64,000 nt of DNA from Paralithodes platypus (taxonomy: Eukaryota; Arthropoda; Malacostraca; Decapoda; Lithodidae), in NCBI GenBank assembly GCA_032716605.1, contig CM064512.1:27962640-28026639 (forward strand). The letters are read 5' to 3'. Of this stretch, positions 46,533-56,821 are shown piece by piece. How positions within the stretch are numbered: position 1 is the stretch's first letter; every line of letters begins with the position of its first letter. A program made the translations under genes and the position numbers. Below the pieces are notes generated by a model. It worked only from the letters and a program-made list of their open reading frames with translations. It was not told the DNA's origin and searched no databases.

Positions 46533-47482
46533 TGTAGACGAGGTGAAATGACACAAACAATAGGCTAAATTTAAATTAAAGACGAATGTTGGAACACTCT
46601 AAAAAATGTCCAGGTTCAAGGAAACGAGAATATAAAATTATTAATTTAATTAAATAACAAATTATACAAATAAAATCAAAAGTTGTTCAGGACGATATAA
46701 GAATATAAAATACACTAAGGTTTGGTTTAACAACACAAAGAATAATTTAACCAAAATAATGCAAGTGAAAACTAAATAAGTATATGCCTTTACTGAATCA
46801 CTGCAATGTTTTAAAAGTTAAATTACACAAATTAACCCTTGTCTAGCAGGGTGTTTTGGGCTCATTTGGGCATATTCAGGCCCTCCTGCATGATAAATCA
46901 AGCATCTACATGAAAACAAAATTATTTAGCAAAGAACTAGGCACTAAAAGCTTCAACATGAGACCAGAACGAGCTACATAGCACTCGTGGTTCTCTTGCA
47001 GTGATGCCACGAACATGGGAGTTTAGCATATATCGGTATATTTTTCCCAGCTATGCTCACTACTGGCTACACTGCCGGCCTCTCGAGAACACAGGGAACA
47101 TGAGTTAATGGGCGGCGGTAAGCCCTGGGAGTCGGCTGTCTGGCCCGCTGTGCTCCCGGCCATTTGCACTCAATTTTAACCCTTTAAAAGCCTTAATAAT
47201 GCTCCTAACTTGCTGCAAATTGGTACACGACTTAAGTCGAGCGCCACCAATAAGGGGTTAATATGTTCTTAAGATCACTGGAAATGGTTAATATATGTTT
47301 AATAACTAAGGGATTTGCACAATACGTTAATAGAAACAATTCAAGTAATTAATACTATTATTTAAATGTGAAATAAACTCTAAAATATCACTTGAGAAAA
47401 TATTTCTTCTGAAAATACAACAATAAGGTGTAACTGTTCAAATTCATAATCTTGGAAACTAATCACAAATTAATGCAAAGCT
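46526..47482 (+). repeat. Large inverted repeat, left arm
   Basis: Begins TGTTGTAGACGAGGTG and ends near GCAAAGCTTTCC. Its reverse complement is found at 48038-49632 with insertions removed (shared TAGCCTATTGT, CCTTGAACCTGGA, TTTGTGATTAGTTTCC). Interrupted by the MITE at 46832-47261. No coding. Confidence 0.85.
46832..47261 (-). mobile_element. TTAA MITE, family 2, copy 2
   Basis: TTAACCCTTGTCTAGCAGGG to AAGGGGTTAA, the reverse of the element at 9319-9750. The right arm of the inverted repeat (about 49202-49230) is continuous here, with AAGAATTAATATT on its reverse strand, giving an empty TTAA site. Confidence 0.88.
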
Positions 47483-48037
47483 TTCCAATGTAATCCAGAA
47501 TTAAAATTGATTTTGTAAGCCAGATTAGTATAATAGTTTAGTTTCCCACTTATGTGTTTGTTTCTCACAAGTTCTAGACCTGTCAAGCTCCAGTCTGTCT
47601 CTCCCGGCCTTGCGTCATTTTGTTCACGAATACAGTAGAATTTTCCAGCTTAACTGGTGACATAATTATATATACCCCCCCAAGTCCTTGCAGTTTCGAC
47701 CCCCGATCGACTTGACCAGCTGTTAGCATCACATCTCTGCCTCTTGCCTGTCCAGTACATAGTTACCCTTATACTTAGTGAAGGGACAAACCTATCTGCC
47801 TGGCTACCATCAAAAGATAAAGCAATCTGCATCTGTTACCTGTGATTGGGGAGTTGAGTATATAAGTGTGTCATATATTATAGCCTACTTATTATTCTCA
47901 GTGATATTCTTGTGTATACATTATAATTCAATAATTACTGTATTTTAGTGTTCAATTCATAGTTATTAAGATTTCTGTGAATTAATATGATTTCGTTATT
48001 TCCTTTTTATTACTTATATTATTATTATAAGTGTAAA
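47483..48037. other. Spacer between inverted-repeat arms; no gene recognised
   Basis: AT-rich, about 555 bp, with no credible coding and no match elsewhere in the window. Confidence 0.5.
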
Positions 48038-48161
48038 GCATTAAATTAATTTGTGATTAGTTTCCATGATTATGAATTTGAACAGTTTTAATTTAGTTAC
48101 ACCATATTATTGTATTTTCAGAAGGAATATTTTATCAAGTGATATTTTAGTGATATTTTTA

Positions 48162-49088
48162 AGTTTTCGGAGCAATGGGAAGTATGTGGAAGACGAGAAA
48201 TCTCGGAATGAAAGTAAAAAGTGCACTGCACCAAGGAATTGTTGTGCCAACAGTGATGTATGGGGCTGAGACATGGGTTCTGAAGAAAAAGGAGAAAAGA
48301 AAGCTGGATGTAATGGAGATGAGCTGCTTGAGGAGTATGTGTGGAGTTACTCGTAGAGACGGATTGAGGAATGAAGAGATACGTAGGAGAGTGGGGCAGC
48401 AGGAACATTTGTCAGCCAGAGTGGACAGAAGGGTGCTGAGCTGGCATGGTCATGTTGAACGAATGAGAGATGAAAGGCTTACAAAGTGAATATGTGAGTT
48501 AGATACAAGGGGAGATAGAAGGGCAGGAAGACCCCCATTGAGATGGAGAGACTGTGTAAGAAAAGCTTTGGATGATAGAGGAATGACTATAGATCAGGCA
48601 GGGGAAGTGGTGGTGGACAGGAGTGAATGGAGAATGCTTGTGAATAGTTGAGTGAACACGTGGTCATTTGGAGTAAGGGGTCGGGCGCAAGTTGGACTAG
48701 ATAATAGTCCATCAGGCGCCTGGCCCGGGGAGACGATTAATATGAAGGGTGCGCCTGGAAGTGTGGTGGGAGGGCTTGTGGCTTTGGCTCTGCTGCATGT
48801 CTGCCTGCCGAGATCGGAACCTCTCCGGGTGGTCGGGGGGCCGGGGGAGTGCTGGAGCGACCTTGGTGACCCTGGTCTCTGGGTCTTCTCCTGGGTGACA
48901 TAGATGTGTGTGAATTTGTGTTTTTATCTGTGTTTGTTCATTGTTTAATGATGTTTTTGTTTTCCCTGTTCTTGCTGTCTTGAGTCGGCTACCCCCAAGA
49001 AAAAAGGAACAAAATAATAAAATAGAATGAAATAGAAAATAAAAATAAAAATTGGAAAAATGGGGATTGGGTCTGAGCATATAGAATA
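48162..49088 (+). mobile_element. RTE-like LINE, copy 2 (3' end only)
   Basis: Only the last part of RT and the 3' UTR are present. GATATTTTAGTG occurs at 48141-48152 and 49089-49100, a 12-bp target duplication. The left inverted-repeat arm shows the site unoccupied. About 9-11 extra nt (atatttttaag) lie between the duplication and LINE sequence. The tail is TGAGCATATAGAATA. Confidence 0.9.
48175..48651 (+). pseudogene. C-terminal LINE protein fragment
   Basis: The frame from 48175 reads MGSMWKTRNLGMKVKSAL, MYGAETWVLKKKEKRK, CLRSMCGVTRRDGL and NEEIRRRVGQQEHLSARV. TGA at 48487-48489 interrupts it before LKTRGDRRAGRPPLRW-type sequence; it then resumes to about 48651. This is the region after RT; no catalytic residues are included, so it is a dead fragment. 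It is very similar to the copies at 17840-18317 and 63594-64000. Confidence 0.88.
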
Positions 49089-49100
49089 GATATTTTAGTG

Positions 49101-49480
49101 CTTATTTCACATTTAAATTAGTGTATTCATTATTTGTATTGCTTTTATTAATATTGTGTGTGTGTCCTTATGTGATTAAACATATATTAACCATGTTCCG
49201 TGATCTTGAGAAAATATTAATTCTTGTGCGTTTTAACTATTAAATATTGCATTGTTTCAGTAAGAATATATACTTAATTATTGTTCACTTGCATGTTTTT
49301 GATAAATTATTCTTTTGTTGTTAACCAGACCAGATGACTGGAGTAGAATAGGAAAAAAGAGTAGTTGGACAGAGGAAGAACAAGTTGAGAAGTGAGAAGT
49401 ACAGTATAAGACTGAAAGTTCTCTGCAAAGACAAAATATCAGTGCCTTTTATATTCTTATTTCTCGTCTTGAAGAGCCTT
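49101..49480. other. No gene; inverted-repeat arm sequence
   Basis: AT-rich continuation of the right arm, including a purine-rich segment at about 49335-49440 absent from the left arm. Confidence 0.5.
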
Positions 49481-49832
49481 TGATTTATATTTTTATTATA
49501 ATATTTAATTTAATTAAACTAATAAGGTTTATTATAGTTTCCTTGAACCTGGATTTTTTCGAGGTGGAAGTTGACATTATTTTGAATTTAAATTTAGCCT
49601 ATTGTATGTATCATATCACCTCGTCCACAACATATATATATATATATATTTTCTTTAATACATACGAGGTTGAAAGAAATGGCAATTTCTGCGTTGGAAA
49701 TTTTATTATTCAAAGTTTCCAGGTCTCTGATGAGTTTTCGCTGGGTGGCAGGAAGTAGATGAATGAGATGAGCAAAATTCATGGTGGTACAGGGTTACAT
49801 AAATGTACATGATGATACAGGATATACCATCT

Positions 49833-49865
49833 GACGCGTTTCACTGGACAACCAGCATTGTCAAG
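49833..49865 (-). ncRNA. Hammerhead-like relic in Penelope 3' sequence, copy 1
   Basis: The minus strand reads CTTGACAATGCTGG, TTGT, then CCAGTGAAACGCGTC. The layout (core, stem II, GAAAC, GUC) resembles the hammerhead motif known in Penelope-like elements, but the CUGAnGA core is altered, so activity is doubtful. Confidence 0.35.
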
Positions 49866-50000
49866 TAAGGGTAGAATGATATAAAAGGTAAACAGGAAGG
49901 GTATATATAGAGGGTGGAGGATCAGAGGAGGCGAAAATCATGGGGCAAAAGTCTCCTATTGGTGGAGGGGTATTCTAGAAGTGCAAAAGGGGGAACCGCT

Positions 50001-51964
50001 TCACGCAGGCGCACTGGATGCGGGATGGTGTTGGTCAGGAGGCGGGGTCAAAGCTGATTGGCTGCGTGTCGAGGGGCGTGGCCTAAGTTGTGTGGTCCGT
50101 GTGGCGCCGGCAGAAGACGAAGCTGAAGGAGGTAGCGTGGGGGGCTGCATCAAGGGCACCGGGGGGCGAGGAGGGGCGTTAGGTCCTGTAGGGTAGTGCC
50201 TTTTGGCAGAAGGAAGGATCTGAAAGTCTAGAGTTTGGTTGTTGATGTTGGGATGTAAGGCTTGGATATATAACGCTTCGAGTATAGGTAATCTCCTTGG
50301 GTCACTTTCTTTATCGAGTATGGTGGTGTGTTTCTCTAACTCGTTGCGTGTGAGGTGGGGGTGGTTCGGGGTGAGATAGTGGTCTTTGATGGCTCCAGCC
50401 TGAAGGTGAAGAGTTAACCGACGTGAAAGACGAGTCTGCGTCATGCCAATATAGGAATGAGTTCCACAGTCCTCATAATTACAGGTATGTTGGTAAATGA
50501 CGTGATCGTCGATCATCGGGTTCTTTATCTTGGTGGAAGCTGGTTTGTTGCGGAGAACGAGGTTGGAGGTCTTGGGGGATTTGTAATAAATTATTAATTT
50601 GATTTTGTTTTCCGGGTTGGTTGGGTGGACATGCTTGGAGATTATTTCTTTTAAGACGGCCTCGTCATTTTTGTGTTCAGAGGACATGTAATTGCGGTAG
50701 AAGATCTTAATTTCATTGGTGGGGTCAATGTTGGGAGGGCTTTGGGTGTACCATTTTTCAAGATGGTGGTTGATGGTGCTGGAGATGTCGGAGTTGGAGT
50801 ATCCATTATTCACTAAAACTTGGGATAGTCTTTCTAGTTCCTGGTGGGTGTCGGCCCAGGTAGAGCAGTGCGTGAGGGCTCTCCTTACATAGGCGGAGAT
50901 GGAGGATAGAAGATAACGGCGGGGGCATTCACTATCGCCGTTGAGGCATTGTCCTGTGTTAGTTGGTTTAGTGTAGACGGTGGTTTTGAACCCATGGTCG
51001 TTCAGAGCTACGAGGATGTCGAGGAAGGGGAGTTGTCCATTGTTTGATTTTTCAAAGGTGAAGTTAAGTCCGGAGGAGGTCATGAAGCGACGCTGGAGTT
51101 CCTGTAGTTCGTGGAGGTCCTTGATTTGCATGAAGATGTCATCCACGTATCTACAGTAGACGGTGGGTCGTTGGGCAGCTAGGAGCTCTTCCTCGATGGT
51201 ACCCATAAAAAAGTTCGCAAAAAGAACTCCTAGGGGGCTGCCCATCGCCACACCGTCTATCTGCTTGTACATGTTGCCCCGGGGGCAAAGGAAGGGGGCC
51301 TCCTTGGTACACAGCTCCAGTAGTGTTTTCAGGGCCTTCTCCGGGATGTCCAGTGTTGGTGTATCAGGGCAATGGTAAATTCGACGTAGAATCATATCAA
51401 TGGTCCTATCCACTGGCACGTTGGTGAACAGGCTTTCTACGTCGAGGGAGGCGATTGTGTGGTTGTTGTTCCAAGGGGCGTCTCGTAAAATTTCCAAGAA
51501 ATCGTGGGCTGAGTTAAGGTTGTATTGGCTGGGCACGTAGGGGGTGAGGAGGTTGTTCAGGGCCTTGGCGATCTGGTAGGTGGCAGTGGGGATCTGGGAG
51601 ATGATGGGGCGGAGGGGGTTCCCAGGTTTGTGTGTTTTGATGGTTCCGTACGCATAACCAGGGGTGTATTCTCCGACGAGTTTTTAAGGTGGACCCCTCC
51701 TTGTTTGGCGTTGATGGCAGTGATGGTGGTGTTGGCAGTACGTTTGATTTCGTCGGTTGGGTTGCAGGTGATCTTTTTAAATTTGGTGTTGTCATTTAAG
51801 ATGACGTCCATTTTTCTAAGATATTCCTCCTTGTCATGAATCACGAGGCAGGAAGCTTTATCCGCACGACGGATGATGATGTTGGGGTTGTCTCTTAATT
51901 GTTTGGCAGCTTGGAAGTGTTGTTTGTTGAGGATTTTGCTATGGTGAGTTCCTCTGGTTTTGGC
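50001..51964 (-). pseudogene. Penelope-like RT and GIY-YIG endonuclease, one frameshift
   Basis: The N-terminal part (51964-51683) has IIIRRADKASCLVIHDKEEY. A one-base loss near 51682 shifts the frame before GEYTPGYAYGTIKTHK. From about 51680 the frame is open to 50001. RT motifs: SLDVESLFTNVPVD (motif A), AMGSPLGVLFANFF and RYVDDIF (catalytic). The GIY-YIG part shows HSYIGMTQTRLSRRL, GAIKDH and EALYIQALHPNIN, and a Pro-rich tail ends the frame. Penelope-like enzymes prime reverse transcription at GIY-YIG nicks. Apart from the frameshift it is well preserved. Confidence 0.85.
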
Positions 51965-53639
51965 GGAGAATACACCCCTGGTTATGCATACGGAACCATC
52001 AAAACACACAAACCTGGGAACCCCCTCCGCCCCATCATCTCCCAGATCCCCACTGCCACCTACCAGATCGCCAAGGCCCTGAACAACCTCCTCACCCCCT
52101 ACGTGTCCAGCCAATACAACCTTAACTCAGCCCACGATTTCTTGGAAATTTTAAAAGACGCCCCCAGGAACAACAACCACACAATCGCCTCCCTCGACGT
52201 AGAAAGCCTGTTCACCAACGTGCCAGTGGATAGGACCATTGACATGATTCTACGTTGAATTTACCATTGCCCTGATACATCAACACTGGACATCCCGGAG
52301 AAGGCCCTGAAAACACTACTGGAGCTGTGTACCAAGGAGGCCCCCTTTCTTTGCCCCCGGGGCAACATGTACAAGCAGATAGACGGTGTGGCGATGGGCA
52401 GCCCCCTAGGAGTTCTTTTTGCGAACTTTTTTTATGGGTACCATCGAGGAAGAGCTCCTAGCTGCCCAACGACCCGCCGTCTATTGTAGATACGTGGATG
52501 ACATCTTCGTGAAAATCAAGGACCTCCACGAACTACAGGAACTCCAGCGTTGCTTCATGACCTCCTCCGGACTTAACTTCACCTTTGAAAAATCAAACAA
52601 TGGACAACTCCCCTTCCTCGACATCCTCGTAGCTCTGAACGACCATGGGTTCAAAACCACCGTCTACACTAAACCAACTAACACAGGACAATGCCTCAAC
52701 TGCGATAGTGAATGCCCCCGCCGTTATCTTCTATCCTCCATCTCCGCCTATGTAAGGAGAGCCCTCATGCACTGCTCTACCTGGACCGACACCCACCAGG
52801 GACTAGAAAGACTATCCCAAGTTTTAGTGAATAATGGATACTCCAACTCCGACATCTCCAGCACCATCAACCACCATCTTGAAAAATGGTACACCCAAAG
52901 CCCTTCCAACATTGACCCCCCCAATGAAATTAAGATCTTCTACCACAATTACATGTCCTCTGAACACAAAAATGACGAGGCCGTCTTAAAAGAAATAATC
53001 TCCAAGCATGTCCACCCAACCAACCCGGAAAACAAAATCAAATTAATAATTTATTACAAATCCCCCAAGACCTCCAACCTCGTTTTCCGCAACAAACCAT
53101 CTTCCACCAAGATAAAGAGCCCGATGACCGACGATCACGTCATTTACCAACATACCTGTAATTATGAGGACTGTGGACCTCATTCCTATATTGGCATGAC
53201 GCAGACTCGTCTTTCACGTCGGTTAACTCTTCACCTTCAGGCTGGAGCCATCAAAGACCACTATCTCACCACCAACCACCCCCACCTCACACGCAACGAG
53301 TTAGAGAAACACACCACCATACTCGATAAAGAAAGTGACCCAAGGAGATTACCTATACTCGAAGCGTTATATATCCAAGCCTTACATCCCACCATCAACA
53401 ACCAAACTCTAGACCTTCAGATCCTTCCTTCTGCCAAAAGGCACTACCCTACAGGACCTAACGCCCCTCCTCGCCCCCCGGTGCCCTTGACGCAGCCCCC
53501 CGCGCTACCTCCTTCAGTTTCGTCTTCTGCCGGCGCCACACGGACCACACATCTTAGACCACGCCCCTCGACACGCAGCCAATCAGCTTTGACCCCGCCA
53601 CCTGACCAACACCATCCCGCATCCAGTGCGCCTGCGTGA
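51965..53639 (+). pseudogene. Penelope-like RT and GIY-YIG endonuclease, copy 2
   Basis: The frame begins at GEYTPGYAYG. TGA at 52256-52258 replaces the CGA present in copy 1 (MILRRIYHC), a likely CpG transition. A T run of 7 instead of 6 at about 52427-52433 shifts the frame before MGTIEEELL. From 52436 it is open to 53639 with RYVDDIF, HSYIGMTQTRL and GAIKDH. Copy 1 is intact at both of these sites, so the two lesions are private to this copy. It lacks the N-terminal IIIRRADK region. Confidence 0.87.
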
Positions 53640-53774
53640 AGCGGTTCCCCCTTTTGCACTCCTAGAATACCCCTCCACCAATAGGACACTTTTGCTCCCT
53701 GATTTTCGCCTCCTCTGATCCTCCACCCTCTATATATACCGTTCCTGTTTACCTTTTATATCATTCTACCCTTA

Positions 53775-53807
53775 CTTGATAATGCTGATTGTCCAATGAA
53801 ACGCGTC
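53775..53807 (+). ncRNA. Hammerhead-like relic in Penelope 3' sequence, copy 2
   Basis: CTTGATAATGCTGA, TTGTCC, AATGAAACGCGTC: same position as in copy 1, with a weaker stem II but a core (UUGAUAA) slightly nearer the consensus. Confidence 0.3.
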
Positions 53808-54004
53808 AGATGGTATATCCTGTATTATCATGTACATTTATGTAACCCTGTACCACCATGAATTTTGCTAATCTCATTCATCTACTTCCTGCCACCCAGC
53901 GAAATCTCATCAGAGACCTGGAAACTTTGAATAATAAAATTTCCAACGCAGAAATTGCCATTTCTTTCAACCTCGTATGTATTAAAGACAATTTATTACC
54001 TGGC

Positions 54005-54186
54005 TTTACGGTGTGGTGGAGTGGTCTTGCCATTGGCCTGGTAATCCAAAGGTCCCGGGTTCAAATCCCGATGTATCAATGGGAAGATATTATTGGGATG
54101 GAATTTGTGCTGTACCTAGTATCAGTGCATTACCACAAGCCCACCGAAACGTCAATAAAATACCCTCATTGTTCCCTGATTAAATA
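54005..54186 (+). repeat. tRNA-derived SINE
   Basis: A box TGGTGGAGTGG at 54014-54024 and B box GGTTCAAATCC at 54058-54068 are spaced as in a tRNA promoter. A body of about 110 bp ends near CCCTGATTAAATAG. The acceptor stem is not tRNA-like. It lies 15 bp after the end of the Penelope copy. Confidence 0.6.
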
Positions 54187-54239
54187 GCACTGTATGAATA
54201 TTCCCATATTCAAAATATGCTATATGGGTGCAATGCCTG

Positions 54240-54538
54240 GTGAGTTATCTGCTCAACAGGTGGGGTTGTGTGTGTGTAAGTGTGAGAGTCCGAGTGTAGG
54301 GGGTGAGACTGTGAAGCGCGGGAACGAGGTGGCTTCAGAGATGGGGTCGTTTCGGGCCATGAGTGAGCACCGTGCCTCATGTGAAGGCAAGATGGCAGGT
54401 GCTCGTTGTGCTCTGCGTGCTTCACATGGCTCACTCCCTAGACTGGAACAAGACCTCACAGGCTTCACTGTTCATTGTAAAGCGGTGAATGTTAAGGCTC
54501 TCAGCCTATGCCCGAGAGGAAGTAAGCTGGAATATAGA

Positions 54539-54545
<7 letters not shown>
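54240..54545 (+). repeat. Dispersed repeat, copy 1
   Basis: Shares CTGGAACAAGA, CTCAGCCTATGCCCGAGAGG and GGAATATAG with the reverse strand of 60427-60720. No coding. Long frames through it are incidental. Confidence 0.6.
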
Positions 54546-54547
<2 letters not shown>

Positions 54548-54569
<22 letters not shown>

Positions 54570-54573
54570 TATG
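54548..54573. repeat. (TA)n microsatellite
   Basis: Short pure TA run between two repeats. Confidence 0.9.
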
Positions 54574-54575
54574 TT

Positions 54576-54652
54576 TCCAATCTCTCAGTGGGGTTCGAAC
54601 CGCCGACCATCAGGACGATAGCCGACTCTTTAATCAACTACACCACGGCAGT
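54576..54652 (-). repeat. tRNA-like SINE head on the minus strand
   Basis: The minus strand has an A box TGGTGTAGTTGATTA (54631-54645 on plus) and a B box GGTTCGAACCCC (about 54590-54601). The stems do not pair like a real tRNA. Confidence 0.5.
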
Positions 54653-55008
54653 GTGTGTGTGTATATGTGTATATAGCATAATATACCGTATGTATAATAT
54701 ATACGTGCTGAGCCCTTCTTTCCTCAGAATATTAAGTATTTTGAATTAGTGCGTTGATTATGTAATCATTCTACACATATTTAATTGTATCATTAATAAT
54801 GTAATATATATATATATATATATATATTTAATTGCACAAAGTAAGATCAAACAAAAAAATCCTTACAATGTGATAATTAGATACAAATTTTTTCACCAAA
54901 AAAACTAAAATGTGTTGCAATGTCACTCTTAGTGTGAACTATGTGTCGATGTTTGTACTTTTACGTAATATAATTGTCATCTACATAGACAGTATACTAC
55001 AGTATATA

Positions 55009-55066
<58 letters not shown>

Positions 55067-55793
55067 TGTTAGTGTATCTATCTATATCTCTATTGCCGGA
55101 TGCCTTACTCCCCTTAATGAGGGTGGCCATACACAGAATGCCCCCAAACAGACCTATTCCCTGTAAGAGGGACAACCCGTGCCAGTTTACTGAAGGACTT
55201 ACAAGATTGACCACTCAATTTAGGATCCGTCCGACTCCGAGGCCCTCTGTGTATCTTGTTAGCACTATTTTTCTACAGTAGTGTTCGGCTAGTCCATCCA
55301 CTAACCTGTGTTATCCTTAGGTAAGCAGTACGGATTTGTATCAGGTTTACTCCCATAGTGTATAATTTGTATATACACTGTTGATAATTATACCATATCG
55401 ATAGAGAACAAATGTGTAGACTTACAGTACACACCGTATGCATGATTTTGTGAATTGTCGCTTTCAATTTGGAAGGCCATAGTTGTGTAGGAACGTGTTG
55501 TATTTGTTTACTATGGTAGCAAGGGGTCTAGTACCTCAATTTCTTGAGTACCTTTGTGATGTTCCTATGGTGCATCATAAACATATAAACCTGAACTAAA
55601 TCTCTCTCTCTCTCTCTCTCTCTTTCGCACACACACACACACACACACACCATTCCCACCTGACATTCACCCTCCAAGGCCACTGAATGGCTGATCATTA
55701 TTGGAATATATCACGCACGTACGCCACCATCAATACACGGCGGGCAAACTCTTTTAATTTTGTTATTGTGATCCAGGTGAGCTTTCCTGACAC

Positions 55794-55826
<33 letters not shown>

Positions 55827-56269
55827 AGAGGAAGGGAAGTGTCGAAAGAGATAGAGTATTTGAAAGATTTGGTCCCGGTTCCACCTTTACCATTTGTCTA
55901 TTACATTAGTTAACCCGGTATGTCAATGTTTCTACGCTATTGATTTAGTGTACACTTTATTGGTAAATATACGGATGCTTTGTTATGGCTTAAGCTGCTA
56001 TTATCTTATCCTATTTGATTATATTCGGAAGTCTACTAAATTATGCTGCTGTACTTTCGATTAGCCTACTTACTATTGCTATATCTCCAACTAATGATGC
56101 TACACAAATGTATTGAACTGCTTGTTTGCTATTTCCTTCTACACAATTATGTTAGATAGGTATTAGTCTATTATCTACTCTAATAAACTCTAAATGGGTT
56201 AACATACGTTTTCTTCTTCATGTTGGTATTTAATTTTCTTGCTTAACTAGTAATATTTTTCTCCTACAG
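54653..56269. other. No gene recognised; microsatellites
   Basis: Contains TA arrays at about 54808-54828 and 55010-55064, (CT)n then (CA)n at about 55592-55652, and (GA)n at 55796-55825. A CCAGgtgagc site near 55775 looks donor-like, but no exon before it is convincing. I found no upstream CLCA exon here. Confidence 0.55.
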
Positions 56270-56821
56270 ACGGTGCTACAGGAGTGGTCAGGAGCCCTGT
56301 ATGAAGCAACAGGTGGACTGATTTCCCTCCGGTGGACCACTATCGTGCTGCCCGCAGCATGGTCTCCTAAGGTTTGTCATGCCCCCAGCTCCCCAAATCC
56401 TCCACCTCCCCCAACCCAGGACCCACATCTACGAGTGGCACCCCCACACTCAGTCTTCGGTGAGACCCCTTGGACCCAACAGAGTGAGGGGTGCGGCCGA
56501 CAGGGGGACTTTATCCAACTAGGTGCAGGATTCCTCTCCACAGCGAACACCTCAGGTCACCTGGCTACCCGCGCCGCCCGTGTGTTAGTCGGTGAGTGGG
56601 CCAAATACCGATGGGGGCTGTTTTCCGAGGCTGGATACCCAGGCGACCAGTTGTACCTGCCGTGGTATCGCCAGGGACCGCGCTGGGCCGCTACCTTATG
56701 TACCGACACCAGCGCCGGACCTCCACCCTGCCACCCCGACCATGCCCATCACTGTACCTGGCCCCCGGAGGTACACAAGAATGCCACATTGTCCCTCTTG
56801 GCACTCCCACAGAGCCCTCAG
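56270..56821 (+). CDS. CLCA-family gene, internal exon (N-terminal protease-like domain)
   Basis: An open exon of 184 codons lies between an acceptor (polypyrimidine ctcctacag, AG at 56268-56269) and a donor (CAGgtcagt, GT at 56822). Residues read EWSGALYEATGG, TTIVLPAAWSP, EGCGRQGDFIQLG, GEWAKYRWGLF (56591-56623) and GYPGDQLY. This matches the N-terminal metalloprotease-like domain of calcium-activated chloride channel regulators, secreted or surface proteins that modulate chloride conductance. The family HExxH zinc motif (HEWAH) is GEWAK here, so both zinc-ligand histidines are missing. GC content is clearly higher than the flanks. It is phase 0 at both ends and compatible with the exon at 59000. 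Upstream exons were not found. Confidence 0.82.

Larger units (their letters stand above)
48038..49632 (-). repeat. Large inverted repeat, right arm
   Basis: Reverse-complement partner of 46526-47482. It carries a LINE 3' end (48162-49088) and about 120 extra bp near 49330-49450 not present in the left arm. Confidence 0.85.
49652..51964 (-). mobile_element. Penelope-like element, copy 1
   Basis: Minus-strand element with RT and C-terminal GIY-YIG endonuclease, then about 350 bp of 3' sequence ending CGTATGTATTAAAGA at 49652. It is joined head to head near 51964 to a second copy on the plus strand; together they form an imperfect palindrome of about 4.3 kb. Confidence 0.88.
51965..53989 (+). 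mobile_element. Penelope-like element, copy 2, 5'-truncated
   Basis: Starts abruptly at GGCGGAGAATACACC (GEYTPGY) and runs to CGTATGTATTAAAGA at 53989. Sequence and 3' end match copy 1 closely. Confidence 0.88.

Noticed and set aside
49724..49731. CTGATGAG on the plus strand in the Penelope 3' region, as a hammerhead core
   Set aside because: It is antisense to the element, and no GAAA and closing stem follow at the right place.
54005..54085. Functional tRNA gene
   Set aside because: A and B boxes are present but the acceptor stem does not pair; a SINE head is the better reading.
55700..55780. Possible CLCA upstream exon ending at CCAGgtgagc
   Set aside because: The frame (YATINTRRANSF...) does not resemble the family, and no acceptor was convincing.
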